A stretch of DNA of 12,980 nucleotides, taken from assembly GCA_023457935.1 (NCBI GenBank), contig JAEXBA010000079.1, positions 1 through 12,980 of the forward strand, read 5' to 3'. Source of the DNA: Bacteroidota bacterium. Lineage in GTDB: Bacteria; Bacteroidota; Bacteroidia; Flavobacteriales; Weeksellaceae. Of this stretch, positions 1 to 7,444 are shown piece after piece. The position numbers and the translations under genes were made by a program. The stretch's first letter is position 1, and each line of letters begins with the position of its first letter. Below the pieces are notes generated by a model. It was not told the DNA's origin. It saw only the letters and a list, made by a program, of their open reading frames with translations, and did no database searches.

Positions 1-18
1 CCTGCCACCCCGACATTT

Positions 19-43
19 AAAATTCCTTCGGGAATTTTTTTTT
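19..43 (+). terminator. Intrinsic terminator upstream of tRNA-Arg
   Basis: An 8-bp stem (AAAATTCC paired with GGAATTTT) closes a TTCG tetraloop and is followed by a run of T. The C(UUCG)G loop is very stable. It probably ends a transcription unit whose body lies left of the window. Confidence 0.75.
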
Positions 44-51
44 ACAGTTTA

Positions 52-125
52 GGGTGCGTAGCTCAGCTGGATAGAGCATCTGCCTTCTAAGCAGACGGTC
101 ACAGGTTCGAATCCTGTCGCGCTCA
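52..125 (+). tRNA. tRNA-Arg (anticodon UCU)
   Basis: A full cloverleaf can be folded by eye. The acceptor stem GGGTGCG pairs with CGCGCTC (with G-U pairs), the D stem is GCTC/GAGC, the anticodon stem is TCTGC/GCAGA around the loop CTTCTAA, and the T stem is ACAGG/CCTGT around TTCGAAT. The loop places TCT at positions 34-36, so the tRNA reads AGA and, by wobble, AGG arginine codons. The discriminator base is A, and the 3' CCA is not encoded (CG follows), so it must be added after transcription. The length is 74 nt. It is a single-copy tRNA between two terminators, with no integrase or duplicated 3' end nearby to suggest use as an attachment site. Confidence 0.97.
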
Positions 126-127
126 CG

Positions 128-154
128 AAACCTCGCTTTTGCGGGGTTTTTTGT
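128..154 (+). terminator. Intrinsic terminator after tRNA-Arg
   Basis: A stem of about 8 bp (AACCTCGC with GCGGGGTT, one G-U pair) encloses a TTTT loop and is followed by T residues. It lies 3 nt after the tRNA 3' end and separates the tRNA from aspA. Confidence 0.8.
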
Positions 155-184
155 TTTCTGTGCTTCATATTTCTTAAAAAGTTG

Positions 185-192
185 TATCTTTT
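185..192 (+). promoter_or_regulatory. Possible -7 element for aspA
   Basis: TATCTTTT matches the Bacteroidota -7 consensus TAnnTTTG at all but the last position and lies 17 nt before the aspA ATG. No convincing -33 TTG was found at the usual spacing, so this is a weak call based on position and one motif. Confidence 0.3.
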
Positions 193-209
193 CAAATCAA
201 TTTATATTC

Positions 210-1613
210 ATGGAAAACTTCCGAAAAGAAAGCGATTTACTTGGGGAACTGCAGGTTCCCGTCAATGCCTATTACGGCGTTCAGACACAGCGCGCCATTG
301 AGAATTTTAAAATTTCCGGGCAGCTGCTGTCTTCCTATCCTGAATTTATCAAAGGACTGGCCTTTGTGAAAAAAGCGGCGGCAAAAACCAATTATGAACT
401 GGGGCTGCTGGATGAGGAACTGTACCGTAAAATTGCTGAGGCGTGTGATGAAATGGCCACCGGACAGTACGACTCCCAGTTTCCTATTGACATGATTCAG
501 GGTGGTGCCGGAACTTCCGTGAACATGAACGCCAATGAAGTAATTGCAAATATTGTTCTGGAAAAACTCGGAAAAAACAAAGGTGACTACCAGTTCTGCT
601 CGCCTAACGACCATATCAACCTTTCACAGTCCACCAACGATGCATATCCCACAGCCATTAAGATGGCTTTGCTGCAGATGAATGCCATTCTCGTGAATAA
701 AGTAACGGCCATTGTCCGGGCTTTCCGTGAAAAAGGAACGGAGTTTCAGGATGTGATTAAAATGGGAAGAACGCAGCTTCAGGATGCCGTTCCGATGACA
801 CTGGGACAGGAATTTGAGGCGTTCGCGGCCAACCTTGAAGAAGATATTGAAAAACTCAACAATAACGCAAAGCTGTTTGTTGAAGTCAATATGGGAGCAA
901 CGGCGATCGGTACCGGTCTGAATGCGCCTCCGGGTTATGCGAAGCTTTGTGCGAAGAATCTTGCTGAAATATCAGGTCATCCCGTTGTTTCCGCGCCCAA
1001 TCTGGTGGAAGCGACACCGGATACGGGTTCATATGTGATTTATTCGTCGGCAATGAAGCGTTTGGCGGTGAAGCTTTCCAAGATCTGTAACGACCTTCGT
1101 CTGCTTGCTTCCGGACCGCGCGCCGGACTCTATGAAATCAACCTACCGCCCATGCAGCCCGGTTCTTCCATTATGCCCGGAAAAGTGAATCCTGTGATTC
1201 CTGAGGTGGTGAATCAGGTTTGTTTTAAGGTATTCGGTAACGATCTTACCGTGACATTTGCGGCAGAAGCGGGACAGCTTCAGCTGAATGTGATGGAACC
1301 GGTACTTTCGCATGCCATCATGGAAAATATTCATTTCCTCTGCAACGCGCTCGACACACTCCGTGAAAAATGCGTTATCGGAATTACCGCGAATAAAGAA
1401 GTCTGCCTGAACATGGTGAAACACAGCATCGGAATTGTCACTGCCCTGAATCCGTACATCGGGTATAAAAATTCCACCAAGATTGCAAAAGAAGCGCTGG
1501 AATCCGGAAAAAGCGTCTATAATCTTGTGCTGGAACAGGGTCTGCTGACTCAGGAAAAACTGGATGAGATTCTGGATCCTAAAAACATGCTGAAACCGCA
1601 CAATCTGGTCTGA
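210..1613 (+). CDS. aspA: Aspartate ammonia-lyase (aspartase)
   Basis: This enzyme of the fumarase/aspartase superfamily reversibly deaminates L-aspartate to fumarate and ammonia in the cytoplasm, and acts as a homotetramer. The 467 residues align by eye along nearly their whole length with E. coli AspA (478 aa). Shared blocks include YYGVQTQRAIENF (21-33), GGAGTSVNMN (98-107), SQSTNDAYP (139-147), KMGRTQLQDAVPMTLGQEF (184-202) and NEVVNQVCF-like sequence near 335. The superfamily signature GSSIMPGKVNP is at 318-328 and carries the catalytic serine loop. The C-terminus is about ten residues shorter than in E. coli, beyond the conserved core. The match favours aspartase over class II fumarase. 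The ATG at 210 is the only sensible start. It heads a plus-strand run, and the next gene begins 7 bp after its stop. The link between aspartate catabolism and the glycosyltransferase downstream is unclear and may be read-through only. Confidence 0.95.
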   Translation: MENFRKESDLLGELQVPVNAYYGVQTQRAIENFKISGQLLSSYPEFIKGLAFVKKAAAKTNYELGLLDEELYRKIAEACDEMATGQYDSQFPIDMIQGGAGTSVNMNANEVIANIVLEKLGKNKGDYQFCSPNDHINLSQSTNDAYPTAIKMALLQMNAILVNKVTAIVRAFREKGTEFQDVIKMGRTQLQDAVPMTLGQEFEAFAANLEEDIEKLNNNAKLFVEVNMGATAIGTGLNAPPGYAKLCAKNLAEISGHPVVSAPNLVEATPDTGSYVIYSSAMKRLAVKLSKICNDLRLLASGPRAGLYEINLPPMQPGSSIMPGKVNPVIPEVVNQVCFKVFGNDLTVTFAAEAGQLQLNVMEPVLSHAIMENIHFLCNALDTLREKCVIGITANKEVCLNMVKHSIGIVTALNPYIGYKNSTKIAKEALESGKSVYNLVLEQGLLTQEKLDEILDPKNMLKPHNLV

Positions 1614-1620
1614 ACGAAAA

Positions 1621-2511
1621 GTGAGATTCCTGATCATCATTCCGGCGCACAACGAGGAGAAAAATATTTCCTACTGCCTGAAATCACTGGAACAGCAGAC
1701 GTTTCAGGATTACAGCACGGTCGTGGTGAATGATGGTTCTACGGACAGAACCGGAGAAATCATCAGTGAGTTTACCCAATCCAATCCGAAATTTTCACAG
1801 CTGAATCTTACTGAGTCCGCACATATGCCGGGAGCGAAAGTGGTTCAAACGTTCAATAAAGGTCTGCAGACCCAAAATCTCAGTGATTTTGATGTAATCT
1901 GCAAGTTCGACGCGGACATCGTTTTTCCTAAGGATTATCTGGACTCTTTAAAGCGCACTTATGAAGAAAATCTAAAGGCGGGAATGGTTTCCGGACTCGT
2001 CAGAATCAAAAAAACAGTTTTTGAAACGCAGCTGGCTTTCGATTTTGAAGATGAAAAGAAACAGTGGACTTTCGAAAATCTTTCCTCACGGAATCATGTA
2101 CGCGGCCCCGTAAAGTCGTATCGCAGGGAATGCTTTCTGGCAATGAACGGTCTGCGGCCGGTTCTCGGCTGGGACAATATCGATGTGATGCTCGCAAAAA
2201 AACACGGTTTCGAAGTCATCACGCTGAAAAATCTTTGGGTAAAGCATCTTCGTCCAACGGCCTACAAATACCGGAATCAGAAGGCGGAGAAGCTGGGGGA
2301 ATACTTTTATAATATTGGCTTAAATTTGCCGCTGGCGGCAATATCTTCAGCAAAATCATCGTTGAAGAACAGATCACTGAAGGAATTTTTCATCACCATG
2401 AAGTCGTTTCTGAAGCAGAATTCAGAAAGAAACATCTCGGAAGATGAAATTAAATACATCCGAAATCTGCGCTGGAGCAGTATTTTCGGTAATAAAACAG
2501 TACAGAAATGA
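1621..2511 (+). CDS. Family 2 glycosyltransferase
   Basis: A 296-aa GT-A-fold inverting glycosyltransferase that transfers a sugar from a nucleotide-sugar donor. The N-terminus RFLIIIPAHNEEKNI (2-16) is the usual first strand of GT2. NDGSTD (37-42) is the nucleotide-binding aspartate region, and FDADIVFP (96-103) contains the metal-binding DxD at 97-99. The segment GWDNIDVMLAKKHGF near residue 183 fits the acceptor/catalytic region (ED-like). There are no obvious membrane segments, so it probably acts at the cytoplasmic side of the membrane. The start is GTG, 7 bp after the aspA stop, and no in-frame ATG gives a complete first strand. Its last four bases overlap the next gene as ATGA, which implies co-transcription and coupled translation. 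The acceptor, which may be lipid-linked glycan or protein, cannot be told from sequence. Confidence 0.88.
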   Translation: MRFLIIIPAHNEEKNISYCLKSLEQQTFQDYSTVVVNDGSTDRTGEIISEFTQSNPKFSQLNLTESAHMPGAKVVQTFNKGLQTQNLSDFDVICKFDADIVFPKDYLDSLKRTYEENLKAGMVSGLVRIKKTVFETQLAFDFEDEKKQWTFENLSSRNHVRGPVKSYRRECFLAMNGLRPVLGWDNIDVMLAKKHGFEVITLKNLWVKHLRPTAYKYRNQKAEKLGEYFYNIGLNLPLAAISSAKSSLKNRSLKEFFITMKSFLKQNSERNISEDEIKYIRNLRWSSIFGNKTVQK

Positions 2512-4160
2512 AAAAAGCAGCAGCGCTGTTGTTTTGTCTGGTGTTCGTGAATGTGTTTTCACAGATTAAAGTCACGGTAGACAAAATTATCCACAACGCA
2601 AAAATATATACCGTAAACGAAAAGTTTGAAACTGCGCAGGCAATGGCCGTGCTGAACGGTAAAATTGTCGGGATCGGCAACGAACTGGAAATCATGGCGA
2701 AATTCAGGTCAGACCGTACGGAAGACTTAAAAGGTAAAGCCGTATTTCCGGGGTTTATTGATGCCCATTCGCACTTCACAGGTTTTGCAATGGACAAATG
2801 GAAAGCGGAGCTTGTAGGAACCAAGTCGTGGGAAGAGGTTTTGGACAAGCTGGTGATCTACAGCAAAAATTCGCCGATGAAATGGATTTACGGAAGAAGC
2901 TGGGATCAGAACGACTGGCCGGTGAGAGCGTTTCCGAATAAGGAAAAACTCGATCAGCTGTTTCCTGACCGCCCTGTGTACTTAAAAAGAATTGACGGAC
3001 ACGCAGCAATTGCCAACCAGAAAGCGCTGGATATTGCCGGAATTACCGCTGAAACCAAAGTGGATGGCGGAGAAGTGGAGCTGAAGGACAGTCTGCTCAC
3101 CGGTATGCTGATTGACAATGCAATGTTTTTGGTGGAAGAGCATCTGCCGGAAGTGAGTGATCAGCTTGCCCTCACCTATATTGAAGCTTTGCAGAAAGAA
3201 TGCTTTTCCCTTGGACTTACGTCGGTTCACGATGGCGGAATTTCCGAAAGAATGTTCGACCTGCTGGATAAGGCACAGAAAAAGGAAATCCTGAAGATGA
3301 AAATCTTCGCTCTCATGGAAGACAATCCGGAAACCTACGATACCTGGATTCGCAAAGGCCGCTCAAAAAACGGTCTTGTAACCTTCGGCGGCTATAAAGT
3401 GTATTCGGACGGTGCTTTGGGTTCAAGAGGCGCATGCCTGCTTCATGATTATTCAGACAAACACGGCTGGAAAGGTTTTTTACTGAGTAAGCCTGAGCAT
3501 TTCCGTGAACTGGCCAACCGTCTGGCAAAAAGCAATCTTCAGATGGCCACGCATGCCATCGGTGATTCGGCCAACCGCGTTATTCTGAATATTTACGGTG
3601 ATGTTCTTGCCGGACAAACCGACCGCAGATGGCGGATTGAGCACGCACAGGTTGTCAGTACCCTGGATCTGCCGCTTTTCGGAAAACATAATATCATTCC
3701 TTCAGTACAGCCCACACACGCCACTTCCGATATGTACTGGGCCGAAGAACGTTTGGGAAAAGAACGCCTGAAATCTGCCTATGCCTATCAGGAACTGCTG
3801 AAACAGAATGGCTGGCTTCCGTTGGGAACCGATTTTCCAGTGGAAGAAATCAGTCCGTTCAAGACGTTTTATGCAGCAGTCGCAAGAAAGGATGCGGAGA
3901 ATTTTCCTGCCCAAGGATTTCAGAAAGAAAATGCCTTAACGCGTGAACAGGCACTGCGCGGAATGACGATATGGGCAGCAAAATCAGCATTTGAGGAAAA
4001 TGAAAAAGGAAGTCTTGAAATTGGTAAGGCCGCAGACTTTATTATTCTGAGCGCCGATATTATGACGGTTCCTGAAGAGAAAATCCTGCAGACGGAAGTT
4101 CTGGAAACATGGTCGCAGGGTGAGCTGATGTTTAAGAGAGGACAGGAAGTGATGAAGTGA
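2508..4160 (+). CDS. Secreted amidohydrolase family 3 (YtcJ-like) protein
   Basis: A 550-aa metal-dependent amidohydrolase of the YtcJ/AepA type, a TIM-barrel family that hydrolyses C-N bonds in amides or cyclic amides; the substrate here is unknown. An N-terminal signal peptide (MKKAAALLFCLVFVNVFSQ, 1-19) ends in the FSQ typical of Flavobacteriia, so export to the periplasm or beyond is likely. Metal-site and family motifs are in order: PGFIDAHSH with HxH at 87-89, RIDGHA (161-166), GGYKVYSDGALGS (295-306) whose K297 may be the bridging lysine, HAIGD (349-353), RIEHAQ (376-381) and GTDFP (440-444) with the conserved aspartate. The C-terminal GKAADFIILSADI block (507-518) is the beta-sandwich that follows the barrel. 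The ATG overlaps the upstream stop by 4 bp. The last codons (EVMK-stop) lie inside an 8-bp tandem repeat, so the C-terminus may have been altered by repeat growth. Confidence 0.9.
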   Translation: MKKAAALLFCLVFVNVFSQIKVTVDKIIHNAKIYTVNEKFETAQAMAVLNGKIVGIGNELEIMAKFRSDRTEDLKGKAVFPGFIDAHSHFTGFAMDKWKAELVGTKSWEEVLDKLVIYSKNSPMKWIYGRSWDQNDWPVRAFPNKEKLDQLFPDRPVYLKRIDGHAAIANQKALDIAGITAETKVDGGEVELKDSLLTGMLIDNAMFLVEEHLPEVSDQLALTYIEALQKECFSLGLTSVHDGGISERMFDLLDKAQKKEILKMKIFALMEDNPETYDTWIRKGRSKNGLVTFGGYKVYSDGALGSRGACLLHDYSDKHGWKGFLLSKPEHFRELANRLAKSNLQMATHAIGDSANRVILNIYGDVLAGQTDRRWRIEHAQVVSTLDLPLFGKHNIIPSVQPTHATSDMYWAEERLGKERLKSAYAYQELLKQNGWLPLGTDFPVEEISPFKTFYAAVARKDAENFPAQGFQKENALTREQALRGMTIWAAKSAFEENEKGSLEIGKAADFIILSADIMTVPEEKILQTEVLETWSQGELMFKRGQEVMK

Positions 4161-4273
4161 TGGAGTGATGAAGTTATGAGGTGATGGAGGGATGAGGTGA
4201 TGGAGTGATGAGGTGATGGAGTGATGAGGTTATGAGGTGATGAAGTGAGGTGACGAAGTAATGGAGTTATAAA
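4149..4273. repeat. Tandem array of an 8-bp unit, GTGATGRR
   Basis: About 15 near-identical units follow one another: GTGATGAA, GTGATGGA, GTGATGAA, GTTATGAG, GTGATGGA, GGGATGAG and so on. They decay towards the right end (GTGAG, GTGACGAA, GTAATGGA, GTTATAAA). The array begins inside the last codons of the amidohydrolase and supplies its TGA stop. It ends 3 nt before the GTG start of the next gene, which itself reads GTGAAAAA and may descend from a unit. Because 8 is not a multiple of 3, the unit's TGA falls in all three plus-strand frames within 24 bp. The opposite strand (YYCATCAC) contains no stop, which creates a meaningless open frame of histidine, serine, isoleucine and threonine. No spacers are present, so it is not a CRISPR array. 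Confidence 0.92.
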
Positions 4274-4276
4274 GAG

Positions 4277-5311
4277 GTGAAAAAGATTGCTTATATAGAA
4301 CTGGATACGCACGCGGAGATTACTTCAGATTTCATGCAGATGGCTGACCGTTCTGAGAAGCTTTCGGCGGATTACTATTGCTCTCCAAAGATTCTGCAGC
4401 AGCTTGAACTTCAGCCCGGTGAAACTGTTTTTGAAAGCAGTGCCGACACCGTTCTGAAACAATTGGCGGCAAAGCAGTACGACCTGATTGTCATCGGTAC
4501 CGCGCACCGTTATTTCAATACTTTTGAGAAGATTGTTTCAAAGTATCCAACGGCGGTAATGGTGCACAACCGCAATTTCGCCGAAACGGATTCAGCCACA
4601 CTGTTCCGAAAAATTTTTGCAGAAGACCAGCTCTACCGTTTAAAACTGCTGTTCAGGGAAGGTTTGCTTTCTGCTCCGGAAGTGTACAGGAACGCGGCTT
4701 CACTTTTCGTTCTTGATTCCAGTTTGGCAGATGCACGGTTCCGTTTTCTTCCTCTTTTTTACACACCCAAAATCAGTTTTCAGAACAGCGAAGTTCTTTC
4801 GGTAGTGATTCCGGGCGCAGTATCACAGAAGCGAAGAGATTACAAACGTGTTTTTGAATGGCTTCGAAAAGTGAAAACGCCGCTTAAAGTCACATTTCTC
4901 GGGAAAGCCTCAGATCCGGAACTTCAGCAACTGAAAAAACTGGAAAAGGAAGTTTCCAAAAGTGTTTCGGTCCGGTACTTTACAGAAAAAGTGCCGAAAT
5001 CGCTGTTCAGTGCAGTCATGGAAGAAGCGGATCTGCTTTGGTGTCCCGTTCAGGAAAAAACCTCTTTTTTCAGTATTCCTGAGTATTACGGCAAAACCAA
5101 AATGAGCGGTAATATCGGTGACGCTGTTCATTACGGAAAGCCTGCGGTTTTTCCGGAATACTATGCTGATCTTTATAAATTCGTAATCAGCGAAAAAGAG
5201 ATTTGGAGTATTCTTACAGGAAAGAAACCTTTGAAAAGAGTCGATTTTTCAGCGTATTCTATTGCTGCAGTACAGGCAAAGTTCGAAAATACCTTACTGT
5301 CGTTAGTTTAG
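4277..5311 (+). CDS. Uncharacterised protein resembling GT-B glycosyltransferases
   Basis: A 344-aa protein of unproven function. The N-terminal half has alternating strands and helices (KKIAYIELDTHAE 2-14, YDLIVIGTAHRYFNTF 68-83, PTAVMVHNRNF 91-101) like the first Rossmann domain of a GT-B enzyme. The second half has SEVLSVVIPGAVSQKRRDY (171-189), PLKVTFLGKASD (202-213), ADLLWCPVQ (251-259) and GNIGDAVHYGKPAVFPEYY (278-296). That layout matches GT4-type C-terminal domains, where a G-x-x-x-DA-x-x-x-GKP segment lines the donor site. The usual EX7E pair is not evident, so it could be a diverged or inactive transferase. There is no signal peptide or membrane segment. The start is GTG at 4277, just after the 8-bp repeat array; no other in-frame start keeps the first strand. 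Its position after a GT2 gene supports a glycan role by inference only. Confidence 0.7.
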   Translation: MKKIAYIELDTHAEITSDFMQMADRSEKLSADYYCSPKILQQLELQPGETVFESSADTVLKQLAAKQYDLIVIGTAHRYFNTFEKIVSKYPTAVMVHNRNFAETDSATLFRKIFAEDQLYRLKLLFREGLLSAPEVYRNAASLFVLDSSLADARFRFLPLFYTPKISFQNSEVLSVVIPGAVSQKRRDYKRVFEWLRKVKTPLKVTFLGKASDPELQQLKKLEKEVSKSVSVRYFTEKVPKSLFSAVMEEADLLWCPVQEKTSFFSIPEYYGKTKMSGNIGDAVHYGKPAVFPEYYADLYKFVISEKEIWSILTGKKPLKRVDFSAYSIAAVQAKFENTLLSLV

Positions 5312-5344
5312 TTTTTCATAATTATTTTTGAATTTTTCATAATT
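5312..5344 (+). repeat. Two 12-bp direct repeats 21 bp apart
   Basis: TTTTTCATAATT occurs at 5312-5323 and again, without mismatch, at 5333-5344. The 21-bp period equals about two helical turns, so both copies face the same side of the DNA. They lie in the AT-rich leader region of the lipoprotein gene and could be an operator or a local duplication. The exact TAnnTTTG match TATTTTTG at 5323-5330 lies between them, but about 80 nt before the ATG. Confidence 0.5.
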
Positions 5345-5373
5345 GTAATTGAGTATCGATGTGGCACATTTTA

Positions 5374-5381
5374 TGGGTTTG
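5374..5381 (+). promoter_or_regulatory. Possible promoter of the PepSY-like lipoprotein gene
   Basis: TGGGTTTG fits the -7 consensus TAnnTTTG with one mismatch, 29 nt before the ATG. A TTG at 5349-5351 lies 22 bp upstream, within the loose range for a Bacteroidota -33 box. The exact match at 5323-5330 is a rival that would give a long leader. Confidence 0.3.
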
Positions 5382-5410
5382 CCAGAATATTTAATTCAAA
5401 TAAATACACT

Positions 5411-5893
5411 ATGAAAAATGTTATTACTGTTTTGATGATCGGCCTTACCCTGGCTGCATGCAAATCCAAATCCACGGCCACCACTTCAGGTACTGAAACC
5501 ACTTCCGTAAATACAGGAAGTATTTCTGCTTATTCGCCAAGCAAAGCAATGAAAGCCAAGTTTGCCAAAGATTTTCCTAAGGCAACCGTTGTTTCGTGGA
5601 GCAAAAACAATCTTCGCGCTTTGGTAGACTTCGTGAACAGCTCAAACTTCCGTTCTGAAGCAATGTACGGTTTTGACGGTACGTTAATGGAAAACAGAGT
5701 AGGAATGGACATCAACAAGCTTCCTCTTGATGCTAAAAGTTATCTGAACAAAACCTATCCTTCAAACGAAATTACGCATGCCTTCAAAGTCCGTCAGGGG
5801 TATAACGACAAATATATCCTGGCGAAGCTGAAAAATGCTGACGATGTACTTTTTGATCTAAACGGTAATTTCATCAATTACAAACCGGAATAA
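5411..5893 (+). CDS. PepSY-like (BLIP-like fold) lipoprotein
   Basis: A 160-aa small envelope protein of unknown role. The signal peptide MKNVITVLMIGLTLAAC has a lipobox LAAC with the lipidated Cys17. The next residues, KSKSTATTSGTETTS, form a polar Ser/Thr linker. The rest (about 43-160) resembles the PepSY-like, beta-lactamase-inhibitor-like domain found in many Bacteroidota exported proteins. It has AKFAKDFPKATVVSWSKNN, an AMYGFDGTLM strand pair, a second half-repeat around LNKTYPSNEITHAFKV, and the ending DVLFDLNGNFINYKPE. The pattern 'xFPxAxxxxW ... FDxxGxxx' occurs twice, as expected of a duplicated unit. It stands alone on the plus strand with its own leader and a terminator 41 nt after its stop. 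No partner is evident in the neighbouring genes. Confidence 0.82.
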   Translation: MKNVITVLMIGLTLAACKSKSTATTSGTETTSVNTGSISAYSPSKAMKAKFAKDFPKATVVSWSKNNLRALVDFVNSSNFRSEAMYGFDGTLMENRVGMDINKLPLDAKSYLNKTYPSNEITHAFKVRQGYNDKYILAKLKNADDVLFDLNGNFINYKPE

Positions 5894-5933
5894 AGACCTT
5901 AAGAAAAATAAATTATTATAAAAGTCAGGAACT

Positions 5934-5963
5934 AAAGAGCGGAATTATTTCTGCTCTTTTTTT
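5934..5963 (+). terminator. Terminator of the lipoprotein gene, overlapping the convergent flippase gene
   Basis: A 9-bp stem (AAAGAGCGG with CTGCTCTTT, one G-U pair) encloses an 8-nt loop and is followed by TTTT. The right arm and T tract lie inside the last codons of the minus-strand flippase. Read from the minus strand the hairpin is followed by only a short T run, so it may stop that transcript weakly. Confidence 0.75.
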
Positions 5964-7444
5964 GTGCCGAAACTCAGCATGCTCCGGAAGAATTTTCTGT
6001 TCAGATAGTCTTCTACCGGAAAGATTTTGAGGAAATGATTGCCGATGAAAATCATGATCAGAACCACGGCCGGTTTGTAGAAAAGATTCAGAAGGTTATT
6101 CTCAAAATTAGGCAGGACAATCGCTGTCGTAATGGCAAGCGTACTGATGATGGAAACAAAAATCATCTCAATCGTCAGCGGATGAACCCTGAATTTGATA
6201 TAGTTGAACAAGATTTTCGCCATATTGTACAGCGTAAGTGAAATCGCTGTCGCCATCGCAACGCCAACGATTCCTAACGTAGTGTTCCGAAGGAAATATA
6301 AATTCAGGAAAACGGTAAGAAACGCCAGAAACAGCATGATGACAATGTTGAAACGGTAATGTTTTGACATCGAGATGATGTTGCCGTTGAAACCTGTCGC
6401 AAGGTCGATCAGTATGGCTGAACCCAAAATCCAGATAACGGGTTCCGATTCGCGCAGCATGACACCGTTTTTAATGAAACTGGCCAGAAATGGGAATCCT
6501 ACCAGAATGCACGAAAAAAATACAACGCCGAGAAAAAATAAACTCAGGGAAGTTTTCTTGTGGAACCGGTCCAGCTCCTCGAAGTTGTTTTCCTCAATAC
6601 TTTTATTGATGATTGGTGCAGAGATGTTGAAAAGGCCAAGCTGTGGTATTGAAATCAGCGCAATAATGGAAAAAAGGGTGGAGTAAATCCCAAGTTCTTC
6701 CATTCCGAGTGCTTCGCCAATCATCACACTGTCAATTCTGATGGCGATGAAGTTCCCGATATTGCCCAGGAATCCAAAAAAACTGTAGCTCAGAAAATCT
6801 TTCCATAAGCTGTTTTCCCTAATGTATGAAGTACTGAAATCCGGCTTTATTTTTTCCAGTTTATTGGCATAGAATACATATCCTGCAAAACTCAGAATAA
6901 ACATTCCAAAAAAGAATCCGAACGCCATTCCCTGCGATGCTCCGAGGAATATAAAAAGACAGAACGCACCTATATTAGCCAGTTTTGGGAAGATATTCTC
7001 GAAGATATTCGGAACTACAATTCTTTTGAAGTTCGAGAGGTAACGGTTGAAAACATGCGACAGTGCCAATACCAAAACCAGCGGCAGAATCATGAATTTG
7101 TAGGCCCACGCTTCGGTTTCCCTGTATTCGGGAAAGAAATGGTAGAACAGAAAGAACAGTCCGGCAAAAACCGCAAAATTAAACAGAATTCCCACCAGCG
7201 AAAGCGAAAGCAGATTCTGATGTTTTCCGGCTTTCTGCGACTGGTGAAAGAACTTCACATTGGCATATGAAAGTCCGAACACTACGACCGGAACCATAAT
7301 TTCCGCCGTAGTTAAGATGAAACGGAGCGTTCCGTAAAATTCAAAGTCAAACGGAAAAACAAAATAGGTAGAAAGCGCACCAAGAATGAAACCCAGATAG
7401 CCAATTACGGTATATTTAAAGCCCTGTCTTGCTACTACGCTCAT
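5945..7444 (-). CDS. Wzx-like polysaccharide flippase (MOP superfamily)
   Basis: A 499-aa polytopic inner-membrane protein of the polysaccharide transporter branch of the MOP superfamily, which flips lipid-linked oligosaccharides across the membrane. Its N-terminus (VARQGFKYTVIGYLGFILGALSTYFVFP, about 4-31) matches the first helix of this family, and the chain contains about 12-14 hydrophobic segments with short loops. The segment SFFGFLGNIGNFIAIRIDSVMIGEALGMEELGIYS in the middle is typical of the repeat start of the second half, where D and G residues are conserved. The length fits the usual 450-520 aa. The ATG overlaps the stop of the upstream methyltransferase gene as ATGA, so translation is probably coupled. 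The polysaccharide moved is unknown, and the ligase and polymerase are not in the window. The final codons overlap the convergent terminator. Confidence 0.87.
   Translation of the reverse strand: MSVVARQGFKYTVIGYLGFILGALSTYFVFPFDFEFYGTLRFILTTAEIMVPVVVFGLSYANVKFFHQSQKAGKHQNLLSLSLVGILFNFAVFAGLFFLFYHFFPEYRETEAWAYKFMILPLVLVLALSHVFNRYLSNFKRIVVPNIFENIFPKLANIGAFCLFIFLGASQGMAFGFFFGMFILSFAGYVFYANKLEKIKPDFSTSYIRENSLWKDFLSYSFFGFLGNIGNFIAIRIDSVMIGEALGMEELGIYSTLFSIIALISIPQLGLFNISAPIINKSIEENNFEELDRFHKKTSLSLFFLGVVFFSCILVGFPFLASFIKNGVMLRESEPVIWILGSAILIDLATGFNGNIISMSKHYRFNIVIMLFLAFLTVFLNLYFLRNTTLGIVGVAMATAISLTLYNMAKILFNYIKFRVHPLTIEMIFVSIISTLAITTAIVLPNFENNLLNLFYKPAVVLIMIFIGNHFLKIFPVEDYLNRKFFRSMLSFGTKKEQK

Noticed and set aside
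1..20. Tail of an upstream plus-strand gene ending at TAA 18-20
   Set aside because: Only five codons would be visible before the stop, too little to assign a gene or even a frame with confidence.
52..125. tRNA-Arg as an integration site
   Set aside because: There is no integrase gene and no second copy of the tRNA 3' end in the window, and typical housekeeping genes follow.
1143..1652. Long minus-strand open frame within aspA
   Set aside because: It is antisense to a strongly conserved enzyme, has no recognisable domain and no promoter, and mirrors the codon pattern of aspA.
4149..4273. CRISPR array
   Set aside because: The 8-bp units are contiguous, with no unique spacers, and no cas genes are nearby.
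3920..4312. Open frame on the minus strand rich in His, Ser, Ile and Thr
   Set aside because: It is the stop-free reverse strand of the 8-bp GTGATGRR array joined to antisense sequence of two real genes. The repeat explains its composition and it has no start context.
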